A stretch of 64,000 nucleotides of DNA from Alistipes sp. (GTDB taxonomy: Bacteria; Bacteroidota; Bacteroidia; Bacteroidales; Rikenellaceae), in contig JAGATC010000016.1 in NCBI GenBank assembly GCA_017621455.1, positions 62,001 through 126,000 of the forward strand. Reading direction: 5' to 3'. Position 1 is the first letter of the stretch. Each line of letters starts with the position of its first letter. The translations under genes were made by a program, and so were the position numbers. A model generated the notes under the pieces. The model was not told where the DNA came from. It ran no database searches and was given only the letters and a program-made list of their open reading frames with translations. Shown here one piece after another: positions 10,176-18,719 of this stretch.

Positions 10176-10764
10176 GTAAAACAACAGAAGGTGTTAATAA
10201 CTTTCACATTTGTAAATAGCGCTATTATGTAAATTTCGATAATTCAGTTTAGATATAAATCAAATTAGGTAAAAATATCTATCTACCTATATTTAGGCAC
10301 TTTACACAATATCAACAGCATTATTTAACTCTATATTTAAGAAATGGCTATTTTCAGCCCTTTTCGCTATATTGTATTTTATATAAACTTTGTAACTACT
10401 TGGATAATAGTAGTGTAAAAAATATAATCAAGTGTTTTAACAACCGTGTAAATTGTTATTTTAAGAGGGGCACGGCATGTATCGTAGCTATTGACAATTG
10501 TAATAATAAAGAGTTATTAACAGTGCTATTTATTGTTACATTTGTAATGGTAGTGGTGAGATTACAGATGTCATCACTTTACAATTGTAATTACATGTGT
10601 AAAGAGTTGACAAATTTACATTGTTAAAGTGCGAAAATAAGTGCGAAAAATACCCGAGGAAGGGAGCACGGTTAGATTATGTTAATAAATAATATAGGGC
10701 ACAGTGTTAATAACACTGTACCCTACTCTACATCAACAACTTACAAGTTGTTAACAACAATATT
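10176..10764. other. AT-rich intergenic stretch with scattered TTGTAA/TTACAA words
   Basis: About 590 bases much richer in A+T than its neighbours, with no credible gene. TTGTAA or TTACAA words recur (for example TTACAATTGTAA near 10580), and several short AT palindromes are present. The frames here are low-complexity. It could hold further XRE operators or be a relic of transferred DNA; I see no DnaA-box cluster. Confidence 0.4.
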
Positions 10765-11148
10765 TTACTGCAACGACGCAGCTATTTCTGCGAACTCTTC
10801 TGGAGTTAAAGAGAGCTTCTCCTTGCTAAAATCTACATCCTTTTCGGTGTTCATAGGCACCAAATGGATGTGTGCATGGGGTACTTCGAGGCCCAAAACC
10901 ACTGTTGCCACCTTCTTGCATCGTGTAGTTGCCTCAATTTTCTTCGCAATCTGCTTAGCGAAAACTATCATCTCCTGAAGCTCGTCATCCTCGAGGTCGT
11001 AGAAATAGTCAACTTCGCGCTTTGGAATAACCAAAGTATGACCCTTTGCCAAGGGAGCAATGTCGAGGAAAGCGAAGAAGCGCTCGTTCTCCGCAACCTT
11101 ATAGCAGGGGATTTCACCCGCTACAATTCTTGAAAAAATTGTCGCCAT
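10765..11148 (-). CDS. HIT-family nucleotide-binding protein
   Basis: 127 residues with the histidine triad H-A-H-I-H at 91-95 and the N-terminal I-F-S-R-I-V-A-G-E-I-P signature of Hint-type proteins. These hydrolyse AMP conjugates such as adenosine phosphoramidates. The length is normal. It is preceded by 250 bases with no recognisable feature and followed by the AT-rich stretch. The physiological substrate is unknown. Confidence 0.92.
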   Translation of the reverse strand: MATIFSRIVAGEIPCYKVAENERFFAFLDIAPLAKGHTLVIPKREVDYFYDLEDDELQEMIVFAKQIAKKIEATTRCKKVATVVLGLEVPHAHIHLVPMNTEKDVDFSKEKLSLTPEEFAEIAASLQ

Positions 11149-11400
11149 AGTTAATAATGAAATTTAGTATAAATTTGTTTAATATTTCACATCACTCTAA
11201 AATCACTGTTTAGCATGTAGGCTTTGGCGTCGCTACCCTATTTCTCCGAAAATCCCCCCACCTGTCGACCTCTCTAACACGCCGAACTATCAACTACCGC
11301 GGCCGAGCATCTTTAGAGTTATTCGACCATTAGACCAAATATAACATATTGGAGTATAGCAGCCGAAGTGCGAAGAAAATCGCGACAAATAGAGCCACGA

Positions 11401-13659
11401 TTAGGTGTTAAGCATACGCTTCACCGTATCGACACCCTTAACTCTGCGGATATTATCCAGAAGCGTATTCAGGCTAACAATATCCTTAACATAGAGGCTT
11501 ATCGTACCCTCGAAGATGCCATCGTGCGAGTGGAAGTGTATCGTACGCATGTTGATGCTAAAGTCCGAGGTGATAAGGCGCGTGATGTCAAGGACAACAC
11601 CTGGGCGATCGATGCCTTGAATCTCGACCGTTGCAAGGTAGCTTACGGCCTTCTGCTGCGACCACTTAATCTCCTCCTTTACTATATTCTCGCCAAACTG
11701 CGCAGCGAGCTTGATAAGCTTATCACACGTAGACTTATGCACGACAATAACTCCACGCTGCGTATCGCGGTAACCCACAACATTATCGCCAGGAATAGGC
11801 TCACAGCACTCAGCCATGACAAACTCGGGAGCGTCGGCACTACCCTCCTCCTGAGCGATGGTATCGTCGAGCGAGATAGCCTCATCGTCCAGGTCTAAAT
11901 CGTCATCCTCCTCGCCCTGCTGGGCAGTTGCAGAGCCCGGAATAAAGAGCTTCCAGAACTTCAAAATCTTACGTGATGAGTTCTCCTTGAGCAACTTATC
12001 GAGGTTGTCGAGCGAGATAATGCCCGCACCTATCTTGCTATATAGCTCATCCTTATTTCGGCACTCGTATGCCGGCATCAGCTTACGCAGCACACGGCCA
12101 CTGAGCGTCACGTTATACTCCTCCAGACGGCTACGCAGCAGCTCCATACCATAGTTGATGTTATCCTCGCGCTCGCGCTTCAGGTAGTCCTGGATAGACT
12201 GGCGTGCCTTAGACGTGACAACCACATCGAGCCACTCAGCTTTGGGGTGGGCATTCTCGGCGGTGATGACCTCCACCTGGTCGCCACTATTTAGCAGCGT
12301 CGTTACGGGCATAATCCTATGATTAATCTTTGCGCCTATGGCGTGGTCACCAATCTTGGTGTGTATCTCGTAGGCGAAGTCGAGCACCGACGAGCCATAC
12401 GGCAGCGACTGAGGCTCACCCTTGGGCGTGAATACCACGATATCGCTCTTATACAGCGCGAGCTTGAAGTTGTCGAGGAACTCCAAGGCATTCTCCGTAG
12501 GGCTATTCAGCGCATCGCGCACCTTCTTCAGCCAGCGGTCGAGGCCATCCTCCTCCTGCGTAATGGAGGCGTGCTTATACTTCCAGTGTGCCGCGAAGCC
12601 TCGCTCGGCAATGTCGTCCATACGCTCGGTACGCACCTGCACCTCCACCCATGTGCCCTCGGGGCCCATAACCGTGGAGTGTAGCGCCTCGTAGCCATTC
12701 GACTTAGGTATCGAAATCCAGTCGCGTAGGCGGTCGGGCTTAGGCGTGTAGATGTCCGTAACGCAGGAATATACCTGCCAGCACTGCGTCTTTTCCGATG
12801 GGAAGGGCAGCGCCTTGAAGACGATACGTATGGCAAAGAGGTCGTACACCTCCTCGAAGGGTATCTCCTTGCGGCGCATCTTGTTCCAGATGGAGTAGAT
12901 GCTCTTGACGCGTGCCGACATCTCGTATTGGAACTTATTTCTGTCGAGCACCTCGCGTATGGGTGCCATAAAGCGCTCGATATACTCCTCGCGGCGGCTC
13001 TTCGTGGCCTCGATTTTGAGGCGTATCTCCTCATACTCCTTCGGGAAGCGCGACTTCATACATAGGTCCTCAAGCTCCGACTTTATGGCATGCAAGCCGA
13101 GACGATATGCCAGAGGCACAAAGAGATAGATGGTCTCGCTGGTAATCTTTATCTGCTTATTCTGCGGCATGGCACCCAGCGTGCGCATGTTGTGCAGACG
13201 GTCGGCAATCTTGATGATGATGACACGCACATCGTCTGAGAGCGTGAGCAACACCTTGCGGAAGTACTCCGCCTGCTCCGAGGTGTCGTTCTTGTAGACT
13301 CCCGCCATCTTCGTCAGTCCATCTACCATCGAGGCTATCTTGGGAGTGAAGATGCGCGAGATGTCTTCTACGGTGTACTCCGTATCCTCCACCACGTCGT
13401 GCAGCAGTGCTGCCACCACCGACTTCTTGCCGAGACCTATCTCCCTAACGCAGATGATGGCCACCTCTATGGGGTGGATGATGTAGGGCTCACCCGAACG
13501 ACGACGCACACCCTTGTGCGCCTCCTTAGCCAGCAGATAGGCACGCTTGACAAACTGCCAGTCGTCCTCCCTGCGGCACACCTTTGCCTTGCGGCACTCA
13601 TCCTGCAACTCTTGCCACTTCTCCTCGATGAGTATTTCATCCTCGGGTGTATACTTCAT
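11401..13659 (-). CDS. rel: Bifunctional (p)ppGpp synthetase/hydrolase (RelA/SpoT homologue)
   Basis: 752 residues, full length. The HD hydrolase domain lies at about 45-200 with the intact A-L-L-H-D-V-V-E-D motif. The synthetase domain lies at about 240-360; P-K-S-N-G-Y-E-A-L-H-S-T and a basic R-L-R-D-W loop are consistent with a bifunctional Rel. A TGS domain follows at about 400-460, then a conserved-Cys region (A-E-C-C-E-P-I-P-G-D) and a C-terminal ACT domain at about 675-750. It controls the stringent response in the cytosol, at the ribosome. An acidic insert (about 585-610) precedes the Cys region. It is monocistronic by spacing. Confidence 0.95.
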   Translation of the reverse strand: MKYTPEDEILIEEKWQELQDECRKAKVCRREDDWQFVKRAYLLAKEAHKGVRRRSGEPYIIHPIEVAIICVREIGLGKKSVVAALLHDVVEDTEYTVEDISRIFTPKIASMVDGLTKMAGVYKNDTSEQAEYFRKVLLTLSDDVRVIIIKIADRLHNMRTLGAMPQNKQIKITSETIYLFVPLAYRLGLHAIKSELEDLCMKSRFPKEYEEIRLKIEATKSRREEYIERFMAPIREVLDRNKFQYEMSARVKSIYSIWNKMRRKEIPFEEVYDLFAIRIVFKALPFPSEKTQCWQVYSCVTDIYTPKPDRLRDWISIPKSNGYEALHSTVMGPEGTWVEVQVRTERMDDIAERGFAAHWKYKHASITQEEDGLDRWLKKVRDALNSPTENALEFLDNFKLALYKSDIVVFTPKGEPQSLPYGSSVLDFAYEIHTKIGDHAIGAKINHRIMPVTTLLNSGDQVEVITAENAHPKAEWLDVVVTSKARQSIQDYLKREREDNINYGMELLRSRLEEYNVTLSGRVLRKLMPAYECRNKDELYSKIGAGIISLDNLDKLLKENSSRKILKFWKLFIPGSATAQQGEEDDDLDLDDEAISLDDTIAQEEGSADAPEFVMAECCEPIPGDNVVGYRDTQRGVIVVHKSTCDKLIKLAAQFGENIVKEEIKWSQQKAVSYLATVEIQGIDRPGVVLDITRLITSDFSINMRTIHFHSHDGIFEGTISLYVKDIVSLNTLLDNIRRVKGVDTVKRMLNT

Positions 13660-13751
13660 AGCTAAACCTGTCTAAATCATTCATATACGCCAAAGCACGA
13701 CTACCCTACTGGTAGCCGTGTTTGGGAAGTTTATAACTATGTCTTACGCCA

Positions 13752-14765
13752 CTAATGTGAGCCCTCAGCCATAGCTTGACGCACTCTGAGCTCTATCTCC
13801 TCCATAAGTGCGGGGTCGTTCTTCAGAGCCTCCTTCACCGAGTCGCGGCCCTGGCCAATCTTCTTCTCGCCATACGAGAACCACGAGCCCGACTTCTTGA
13901 TGATATCAAAGTCTACACCGAGGTCAATAATCTCGCCAAGCTTAGATATACCCTCGCCAAACATGATGTCGAACTCAGCTTTCTTGAATGGGGGCGCCAC
14001 CTTGTTCTTCACGACCTTAACCTTGGTGCGTGTGCCGAGCTGCTCCTCGCCATCCTTGATTACCGACGAGCGGCGGATGTCGATACGTACGCTGGCGTAG
14101 AACTTCAAGGCGTTACCACCCGTCGTAGTCTCTGGGTTACCATATACCACGCCAATCTTGTCGCGGAGCTGGTTGATGAAGATACACACGGTCTTAGTCT
14201 TTGATATTGACGCTGTTAGCTTACGCAGTGCCTGCGACATAAGACGAGCCTGAAGACCCATCTTCGAGTCACCCATATCGCCCTCAATCTCGGCCTTAGG
14301 CGTGAGCGCCGCCACAGAGTCGATGACGATGATGTCGATAGCGCTCGAGCGAATAAGCGAGTCGGCAATCTCCAACGCCTGCTCACCATTGTCGGGCTGC
14401 GATACGAGCAGGTTATCCACATCTACGCCCAGTTTCTGCGCATAGTATGGGTCGAAGGCGTGCTCCGCGTCGATGAAGGCTGCGATACCTCCCGCCTTCT
14501 GCGCCTCGGCAATGGCGTGAATTGCCAGCGTGGTCTTACCCGACGACTCGGGGCCAAATATCTCGATAACACGACCCTTGGGGTAGCCTCCCACGCCCAA
14601 CGCCATATCGAGCGTAATAGAACCTGTGGGGATAACGGGGACGTCTGCAACGGTCTCGCTCGACATACGCATAATCGAGCCCTTACCGAAGTCCTTCTCA
14701 ATCTTATCCATCACCGCCGACAACACCTTCAACTTGTCGGCGCTAACCTGTACTTTTTCTGCCAT
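13752..14765 (-). CDS. recA: Recombinase RecA
   Basis: 337 residues. Walker A G-P-E-S-S-G-K-T is near residue 70, followed by [11 protein letters not shown], Walker [11 protein letters not shown] and the L2-region A-L-K-F-Y-A-S-V-R. It forms filaments on ssDNA for homologous recombination and triggers LexA-type responses. The C-terminal acidic tail is short (ends M-A-E-G-S-H). No intein or other insertion. Confidence 0.98.
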   Translation of the reverse strand: MAEKVQVSADKLKVLSAVMDKIEKDFGKGSIMRMSSETVADVPVIPTGSITLDMALGVGGYPKGRVIEIFGPESSGKTTLAIHAIAEAQKAGGIAAFIDAEHAFDPYYAQKLGVDVDNLLVSQPDNGEQALEIADSLIRSSAIDIIVIDSVAALTPKAEIEGDMGDSKMGLQARLMSQALRKLTASISKTKTVCIFINQLRDKIGVVYGNPETTTGGNALKFYASVRIDIRRSSVIKDGEEQLGTRTKVKVVKNKVAPPFKKAEFDIMFGEGISKLGEIIDLGVDFDIIKKSGSWFSYGEKKIGQGRDSVKEALKNDPALMEEIELRVRQAMAEGSH

Positions 14766-14800
14766 AATATTATATTTTTAACGTTTATTTCTACCTAAAC

Positions 14801-15271
14801 CTACTCGCCTAAGACCTTGATAATCTGACCGTAGGAGTCCTTCGTATCGACCTTCTCGATGATGTGTGTCACGCACGCCTCGGCATCCAAAATGAACGTT
14901 GTGCGCACGATGCCCATATACTCTCTACCATACATCTTCTTTAGTTGCCATACGCCTAACGCCTCGGCAAGCGAGTGGTCGGTGTCGGCCAGTAGCGTAA
15001 AGTTAAGCTCGTGCTTCGCGCAGAAGTTCTGGTGCGACTTCACCGAGTCGGGGCTTACGCCGACAATCTTATAGCCGCGCGAGAGCAACTCCTCCTTAGC
15101 ATCGCGCAGGCTCTTGGCCTCGAGCGTGCATCCCGAGGTGTTGTCCTTGGGATAGAAGTATAGCACCGTGGGCGTGCCCTTTAGGTCGTTGAGTGTAAAG
15201 CTATCACCCGCCTGCGTTACGCTTACGAAGTCGGGAATAAGGTCACCTATCTTTATATTTAACTTGCTCAT
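14801..15271 (-). CDS. bcp: Thioredoxin-dependent peroxiredoxin (BCP/PrxQ family)
   Basis: 156 residues from the ATG at 15271 (M-S-K-L-N-I-K-I-G-D); a longer in-frame start at 15307 would add 12 unconserved residues. The peroxidatic Cys48 lies in N-T-S-G-C-T-L-E-A. The usual resolving Cys five residues later (C-T-x-E-A-C) is replaced by Lys, so this would be a 1-Cys-type or alternative-resolver PrxQ. Other Cys residues lie further downstream (N-F-C-A-K and A-E-A-C-V). It reduces peroxides in the cytosol. It is followed closely by recA on the same strand. Confidence 0.9.
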   Translation of the reverse strand: MSKLNIKIGDLIPDFVSVTQAGDSFTLNDLKGTPTVLYFYPKDNTSGCTLEAKSLRDAKEELLSRGYKIVGVSPDSVKSHQNFCAKHELNFTLLADTDHSLAEALGVWQLKKMYGREYMGIVRTTFILDAEACVTHIIEKVDTKDSYGQIIKVLGE

Positions 15272-15380
15272 ATTATAGTCGTTTATAGTGTTATTACATT
15301 TTTCCACTCAAAGTTACTATTTTTTTCCTAAACCGAGAAATATCGCCACTAATTTTTATTTATAGGTCTATAAGAGTCAG

Positions 15381-15593
15381 TTATGCCTCGCGTGTGATGT
15401 GTACCTGCGAGCGGAACTCCTCCTCCGAGCTATTCAGTCTGTAGCGACATACGGGGCAACGTATGGCACACTCGGTGTCGATGTGCATGCGTGCCTCTAT
15501 CTGCTCGATGCTTAGCGTTGGGTAGTAGACGGTGGTTGAGTGGCGTGTATGCGCTCCGCAGTGTCGGCACTCGATGTCGTATGTCAGCTTCAT
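15381..15593 (-). CDS. Small zinc-ribbon protein of unknown function
   Basis: 70 residues with two Cys pairs, C9-x2-C12 and C46-x2-C49, spaced to form one zinc ribbon, plus an extra Cys42. The rest is hydrophilic with no membrane segment. I do not recognise a named family. It stands alone between bcp and the repeat-rich stretch. Composition and codon use look like the neighbours, which supports a real gene. Confidence 0.6.
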   Translation of the reverse strand: MKLTYDIECRHCGAHTRHSTTVYYPTLSIEQIEARMHIDTECAIRCPVCRYRLNSSEEEFRSQVHITREA

Positions 15594-15719
15594 TGTCGCA
15601 AGGGTTTTAGGTGTTTTACTTAGTTTTCTGGTGCAAAACTACTACCCTATTTTGACAGGTTGCGTCAAAGACAAAAAAAGATGAAAGAGACCATAGGGAG
15701 GTGATAAAGGAGAGTAAGT

Positions 15720-15766
15720 CTTGTTCAAATGTTCAAAAACCCTATGATTTTGGACATTTGAACAAG
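15720..15766. repeat. Variable-stem palindrome, copy 2 (CCTATG loop)
   Basis: A 19-bp stem CTTGTTCAAATGTTCAAAA / TTTTGGACATTTGAACAAG with one G-T pair, and the loop ACCCTATGA. Because it is symmetric, both strands encode similar peptides (S-C-S-N-V-Q ... H-L-N-K-T), which creates false-looking ORFs in both directions. Confidence 0.8.
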
Positions 15767-15769
15767 ACA

Positions 15770-15817
15770 CCACCTCCGCGAGGTTATATTCCCGAGTGGG
15801 TCTTTGAGCGGAGCCGC
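15770..15817 (+). other. PPPRGYIPEWVFERSR block (copy 2)
   Basis: Sixteen codons identical in protein sense to 3324-3371 and 31514-31561. They are in frame with the palindrome upstream and could start at GTG 15701 behind a purine-rich stretch. Downstream the frame runs into non-coding repeats, so the open frame to 16168 is not credible as a full gene. Confidence 0.5.
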
Positions 15818-15845
15818 CAAGAGCAGAGAGCAAAGAGATTCGCGC

Positions 15846-15883
15846 TGATTACCAGATTCTTCACTTCATTCAGAATGACACTC
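15846..15883. repeat. Partial GTCATCCTGAGCG-type repeat
   Basis: Only the right part (CCAGATTCTTCACTTCATTCAGAATGAC) of the dispersed repeat is present. Confidence 0.55.
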
Positions 15884-15971
15884 TTCCGTGGCGTCATTGC
15901 GCGCGAGTGGCTTAGTAACATTAGTAACACTTGGGGGCACCCCTGTTACTCTGTTACTTTTGTTACTACGC

Positions 15972-16062
15972 CGTCATTGCGAGAGCCGTTAGGCTCGTGG
16001 CAATCTCTTGAGTTGTCTCGGTATGAGATTCCCACGGTCGCTCTGCTCCCTCGGAATGACGC
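15972..16062 (+). repeat. CGTCATTGCGAG dispersed repeat, copy 1
   Basis: A 91-bp block starting CGTCATTGCGAGAGCCG and ending CCTCGGAATGACGC, so its ends are an inverted repeat (CGTCATT / AATGACG). A clearly homologous copy in the opposite orientation lies at 50339-50430. MITE-like in size and symmetry; no coding content. Confidence 0.7.
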
Positions 16063-16145
16063 GACGATAAAGACCACAGAGAGTTTTCCCTCTCTCCTCT
16101 TTGCTCTTTGCTCTTTGAACACGACCATCATTAGCTCCACGACCA

Positions 16146-16276
16146 AATTTCTTGTCAGAAGGGGTTAAGTTTGGCATATCGCAAAAGAAGATCCCCACGG
16201 GATAGTACAAATAGTACAGCCCGTGGTAGTCTACTTTTAATAATGTGCCGCAGATTGCGGCTTATCACAAGAAATT
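16146..16276 (+). repeat. Hairpin element 6 (beta/alpha chimera)
   Basis: The left half matches the type beta element at 6102 (GGGGTTA ... AGAAGATCCCCACGGG). The right half matches type alpha (CCCGTGGTAGTCTAC ... GATTGCGGCTTATCAC). The stem outside the shared centre is therefore mismatched. This is what recombination between adjacent beta and alpha copies, as at 6102-6358, would leave. Confidence 0.75.
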
Positions 16277-16405
16277 AATTTGTTAGGAGAAGGTAGTAGA
16301 TGCAACGCTCGGCAAAAGAAATGCGGATGGGCTGTACTAAAGCGTACTGCCCATTCGCATTTACTTTTGTTAGCGGCAGCAGATGCTGCCTTATCTTAAC
16401 AATTT
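16277..16405 (+). repeat. Hairpin element 7 (type epsilon, TTGTTA/TAACAA ends)
   Basis: Left end AATTTGTTAGGAGAAGG, right end CCTTATCTTAACAATT. The inner hairpin is AAATGCGGATGGGCTGTAC / GTACTGCCCATTCGCATTT. Its ends differ from the main group but remain complementary to each other. The right end contains the stop codon (TTA 16404-16406) of the decarboxylase beta gene. Confidence 0.75.
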
Positions 16406-17867
16406 ACAGTGGGAGGAATGCCAACAAAATACCCGCTGCCACCGCCGAACCAATCACACCTGCTACGTTAGGACCCATAGCGTGCATGAGGAGGAAGTTA
16501 CCGGGGTTATACTGCTGACCCACGGTCTGCGATACGCGGGCTGCCATAGGCACAGCCGACACACCTGCAGAGCCGATAAGTGGGTTGATCTTCTCCTTGG
16601 TAAATAGGTTCATAAGCTTCGCAAGAAGCACACCCGAAGCCGAGCCGAACGAGAAGGCCACGATACCGAGGGTGAGGATGAAGAGGGTCTGGGGGTTGAG
16701 GAACGACTCTGCGGTAGCTGTAGCACCTACAGAGATACCAAGGAAGATGGTTACGATATTCATCAACTCGTTCTGTACGGTCTTCGACAGACGCTCCGTA
16801 ACGCCGCACTCCTTCATAAGGTTACCCAACATCAAGCAGCCGATAAGTGGTGCTGCCGAGGGAAGAAGAATGGCGATGATAACGGTGATAACGATGGGGA
16901 AGATAATCTTCTCACGCTGCGACACGGTGCGAAGCTGCTTCATCTCGATCATACGCTCCTTCTGTGTTGTCAAGAGCTTCATGATAGGTGGCTGAATTAC
17001 AGGCACAAGCGCCATGTAAGAGTATGCCGCTACAGCGATGGGACCCAAGAGGTGGGGAGCCATCTTCGAGGTGATGTAGATAGCCGTAGGACCATCAGCA
17101 CCACCGATGATACCGATAGAACCTGCCTCCCAGTAGTTGAAGCCGAGAGCCAAGGCACCAAGGAACGTAGCGAAGATACCAATCTGCGCTGCAGCACCCA
17201 AAAGCAGGCTCTTAGGATTAGCAATCAGCGGACCGAAGTCGGTCATGGCACCAACACCCACGAAGATCAAGCAGGGATAGATACCGAGCTTAACACCGAG
17301 GTAGAGGTAGTCCAAAAGACCCGCTGAGCCGAGTGCGAAGTTCTCCCAATGTACGTGGCCATTAGCGAAGAAATCGGCGTGGAACATACCAGCGCCAGGA
17401 AGGTTGGTGAGCAACATACCGAATGCTATAGGCATAAGGAGTAGTGGCTCAAACTTCTTAACGATAGCCAAGTAGAGCAAGACGAACGAGATAAGTAGCA
17501 TCACTGCATACTTCCAACCGCCCTCCATAGCGAAGCCTGGGTGCTCCTCGTCGCCAGTCAATGCCGACTGGTATACGAAGTTCTCGATAGCTGCTTTAGG
17601 GCTGAAGTTCTTATCGATATCGGTGTTATCGCGACCCTCAGAGCCCTGGTTAGCTACAGCAACGTTGTTAGCCTCAGACTCAGTATTGTCTACAATATTT
17701 TCCTCAACATCGTTGATGAGCATAATATCCTTGTTTGCATGAGTATCAGGAGTCTCAATTGTCGTGCCCACAACAGGCTCGACGGGATTATTCTCCTGTG
17801 CCTGCAAGGGCATCACGAACATCACGGTTGCGAGGAGCAATGAAAAATATAATTTCAGACTCTTCAT
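16404..17867 (-). CDS. Na+-translocating (methylmalonyl-CoA) decarboxylase, beta subunit
   Basis: 487 residues. Residues 1-23 look like a signal/anchor segment, and about 24-115 form an acidic, low-conservation extension. From about 120 on it is the polytopic OadB/MmdB carboxybiotin decarboxylase that couples decarboxylation to Na+ export. Family landmarks are [22 protein letters not shown] and the conserved C-terminal [18 protein letters not shown]. It is last in the mmdA-gamma-biotin carrier-beta operon (gap 27 bases). Confidence 0.93.
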   Translation of the reverse strand: MKSLKLYFSLLLATVMFVMPLQAQENNPVEPVVGTTIETPDTHANKDIMLINDVEENIVDNTESEANNVAVANQGSEGRDNTDIDKNFSPKAAIENFVYQSALTGDEEHPGFAMEGGWKYAVMLLISFVLLYLAIVKKFEPLLLMPIAFGMLLTNLPGAGMFHADFFANGHVHWENFALGSAGLLDYLYLGVKLGIYPCLIFVGVGAMTDFGPLIANPKSLLLGAAAQIGIFATFLGALALGFNYWEAGSIGIIGGADGPTAIYITSKMAPHLLGPIAVAAYSYMALVPVIQPPIMKLLTTQKERMIEMKQLRTVSQREKIIFPIVITVIIAILLPSAAPLIGCLMLGNLMKECGVTERLSKTVQNELMNIVTIFLGISVGATATAESFLNPQTLFILTLGIVAFSFGSASGVLLAKLMNLFTKEKINPLIGSAGVSAVPMAARVSQTVGQQYNPGNFLLMHAMGPNVAGVIGSAVAAGILLAFLPL

Positions 17868-17894
17868 ATTACACTAATAATTAAAGAGTTAGAG

Positions 17895-18323
17895 CTATTC
17901 AAGGTCAACAAGAGCCTCACCCTGCTGTACGGCCTTACCCTCCGTTACGTAGATCTTCTTAACGGTACCAGCTGCGGGAGCCATAATCTCGTTCTCCATC
18001 TTCATAGCCTCGATGGTCATAAGCACCTCACCAGCCTTTACAGCCTGGCCCTCAGCCACCTTAATCTTAGCTACGCTACCTGGAAGTGGCGACTTGATAG
18101 AGCCAGCATTGCCAGTGATAGGCTGTGCGGGAGCGTCAACAAACTCACCACCAGTTGAAGAGGGCTTAACGGCAGCAATCTTAGGCGATACGATAGCCTC
18201 CTCCTTCTCAATCTGTACAGTGTAGCTCTTGCCGTTGAGCTCTACACGGGCAGTGTTACGGTCGGTCTCCTCAACGATGGCCTCGTAGCCCTTGCCATTA
18301 ATATTGAATTTGAATTTCTGCAT
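17895..18323 (-). CDS. Biotin carboxyl carrier subunit of the decarboxylase
   Basis: 142 residues. The C-terminal ~70 are a biotinyl domain with the biotinylation motif E-A-M-K-M (Lys108), preceded by a flexible Ala/Pro-rich linker (about 50-72). The N-terminal strand-rich region is of GcdC/MmdC type. It shuttles CO2 from the carboxyltransferase (18720-20282) to the membrane beta subunit (16404-17867). It sits in order inside the operon. Confidence 0.93.
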   Translation of the reverse strand: MQKFKFNINGKGYEAIVEETDRNTARVELNGKSYTVQIEKEEAIVSPKIAAVKPSSTGGEFVDAPAQPITGNAGSIKSPLPGSVAKIKVAEGQAVKAGEVLMTIEAMKMENEIMAPAAGTVKKIYVTEGKAVQQGEALVDLE

Positions 18324-18366
18324 AATGCGTTTTAGTTAACTTTTGTTTGTTTATTAATAACTTAGG

Positions 18367-18693
18367 CTACAGCGGCTTGTTAATATTGCGCACCTGCCAA
18401 GCCGATACATCGTGATTCTGACGGAAGGTCAGCACATCACTCTCCTCATCGTGGCGATTGAAGAAGAGGTTGACAGCCATAGCTATGGCTGCCACCTCCT
18501 CGTCAGTAATCTCGTCAGATGATGCTCCTACTGGGGCTGGCGCCGCCTTAACCGCGCTCTTGCGCTCACGGAAGATAACACCGAAGAGCTTCAAGATGAA
18601 GATGAGCAGAACAAGCACAAGGAATACAAGTCCTATACTCACCAACGCGATAAGCGATGCGTTCACCCAATTGGTTGCTACAAGAATCATCAT
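18367..18693 (-). CDS. OadG-family small membrane subunit of the decarboxylase
   Basis: 108 residues: a single N-terminal transmembrane helix (about 12-38), then a basic region, a flexible Ala/Pro segment, and a cytosolic tail with a conserved acidic helix (D-E-E-V-A-A-I-A-M-A-V). This is the OadG/MmdD gamma-type assembly subunit. It is poorly conserved as a family; the call rests on the architecture and its position between mmdA and the biotin carrier. Confidence 0.85.
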   Translation of the reverse strand: MMILVATNWVNASLIALVSIGLVFLVLVLLIFILKLFGVIFRERKSAVKAAPAPVGASSDEITDEEVAAIAMAVNLFFNRHDEESDVLTFRQNHDVSAWQVRNINKPL

Positions 18694-18719
18694 AACTTAC
18701 CTTATATTATTAATATAGA

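Noticed and set aside
10400..10627. A 75-codon plus-strand frame in the AT-rich stretch
   Set aside because: Low-complexity Asn/Cys-rich translation, no ribosome binding site, no recognisable domain.
10176..10764. Replication origin in the AT-rich stretch
   Set aside because: No cluster of DnaA boxes and no dnaA, rnpA/rpmH or similar origin neighbours are visible.
15701..16168. A 155-codon open frame across the repeat region, containing PPPRGYIPEWVFERSR
   Set aside because: Most of it crosses a palindrome, the CGTCATTGCGAG repeat and the GTCATTCTGA repeat, which are non-coding and occur elsewhere in other frames. Only the 16-codon block shows coding-type constraint.
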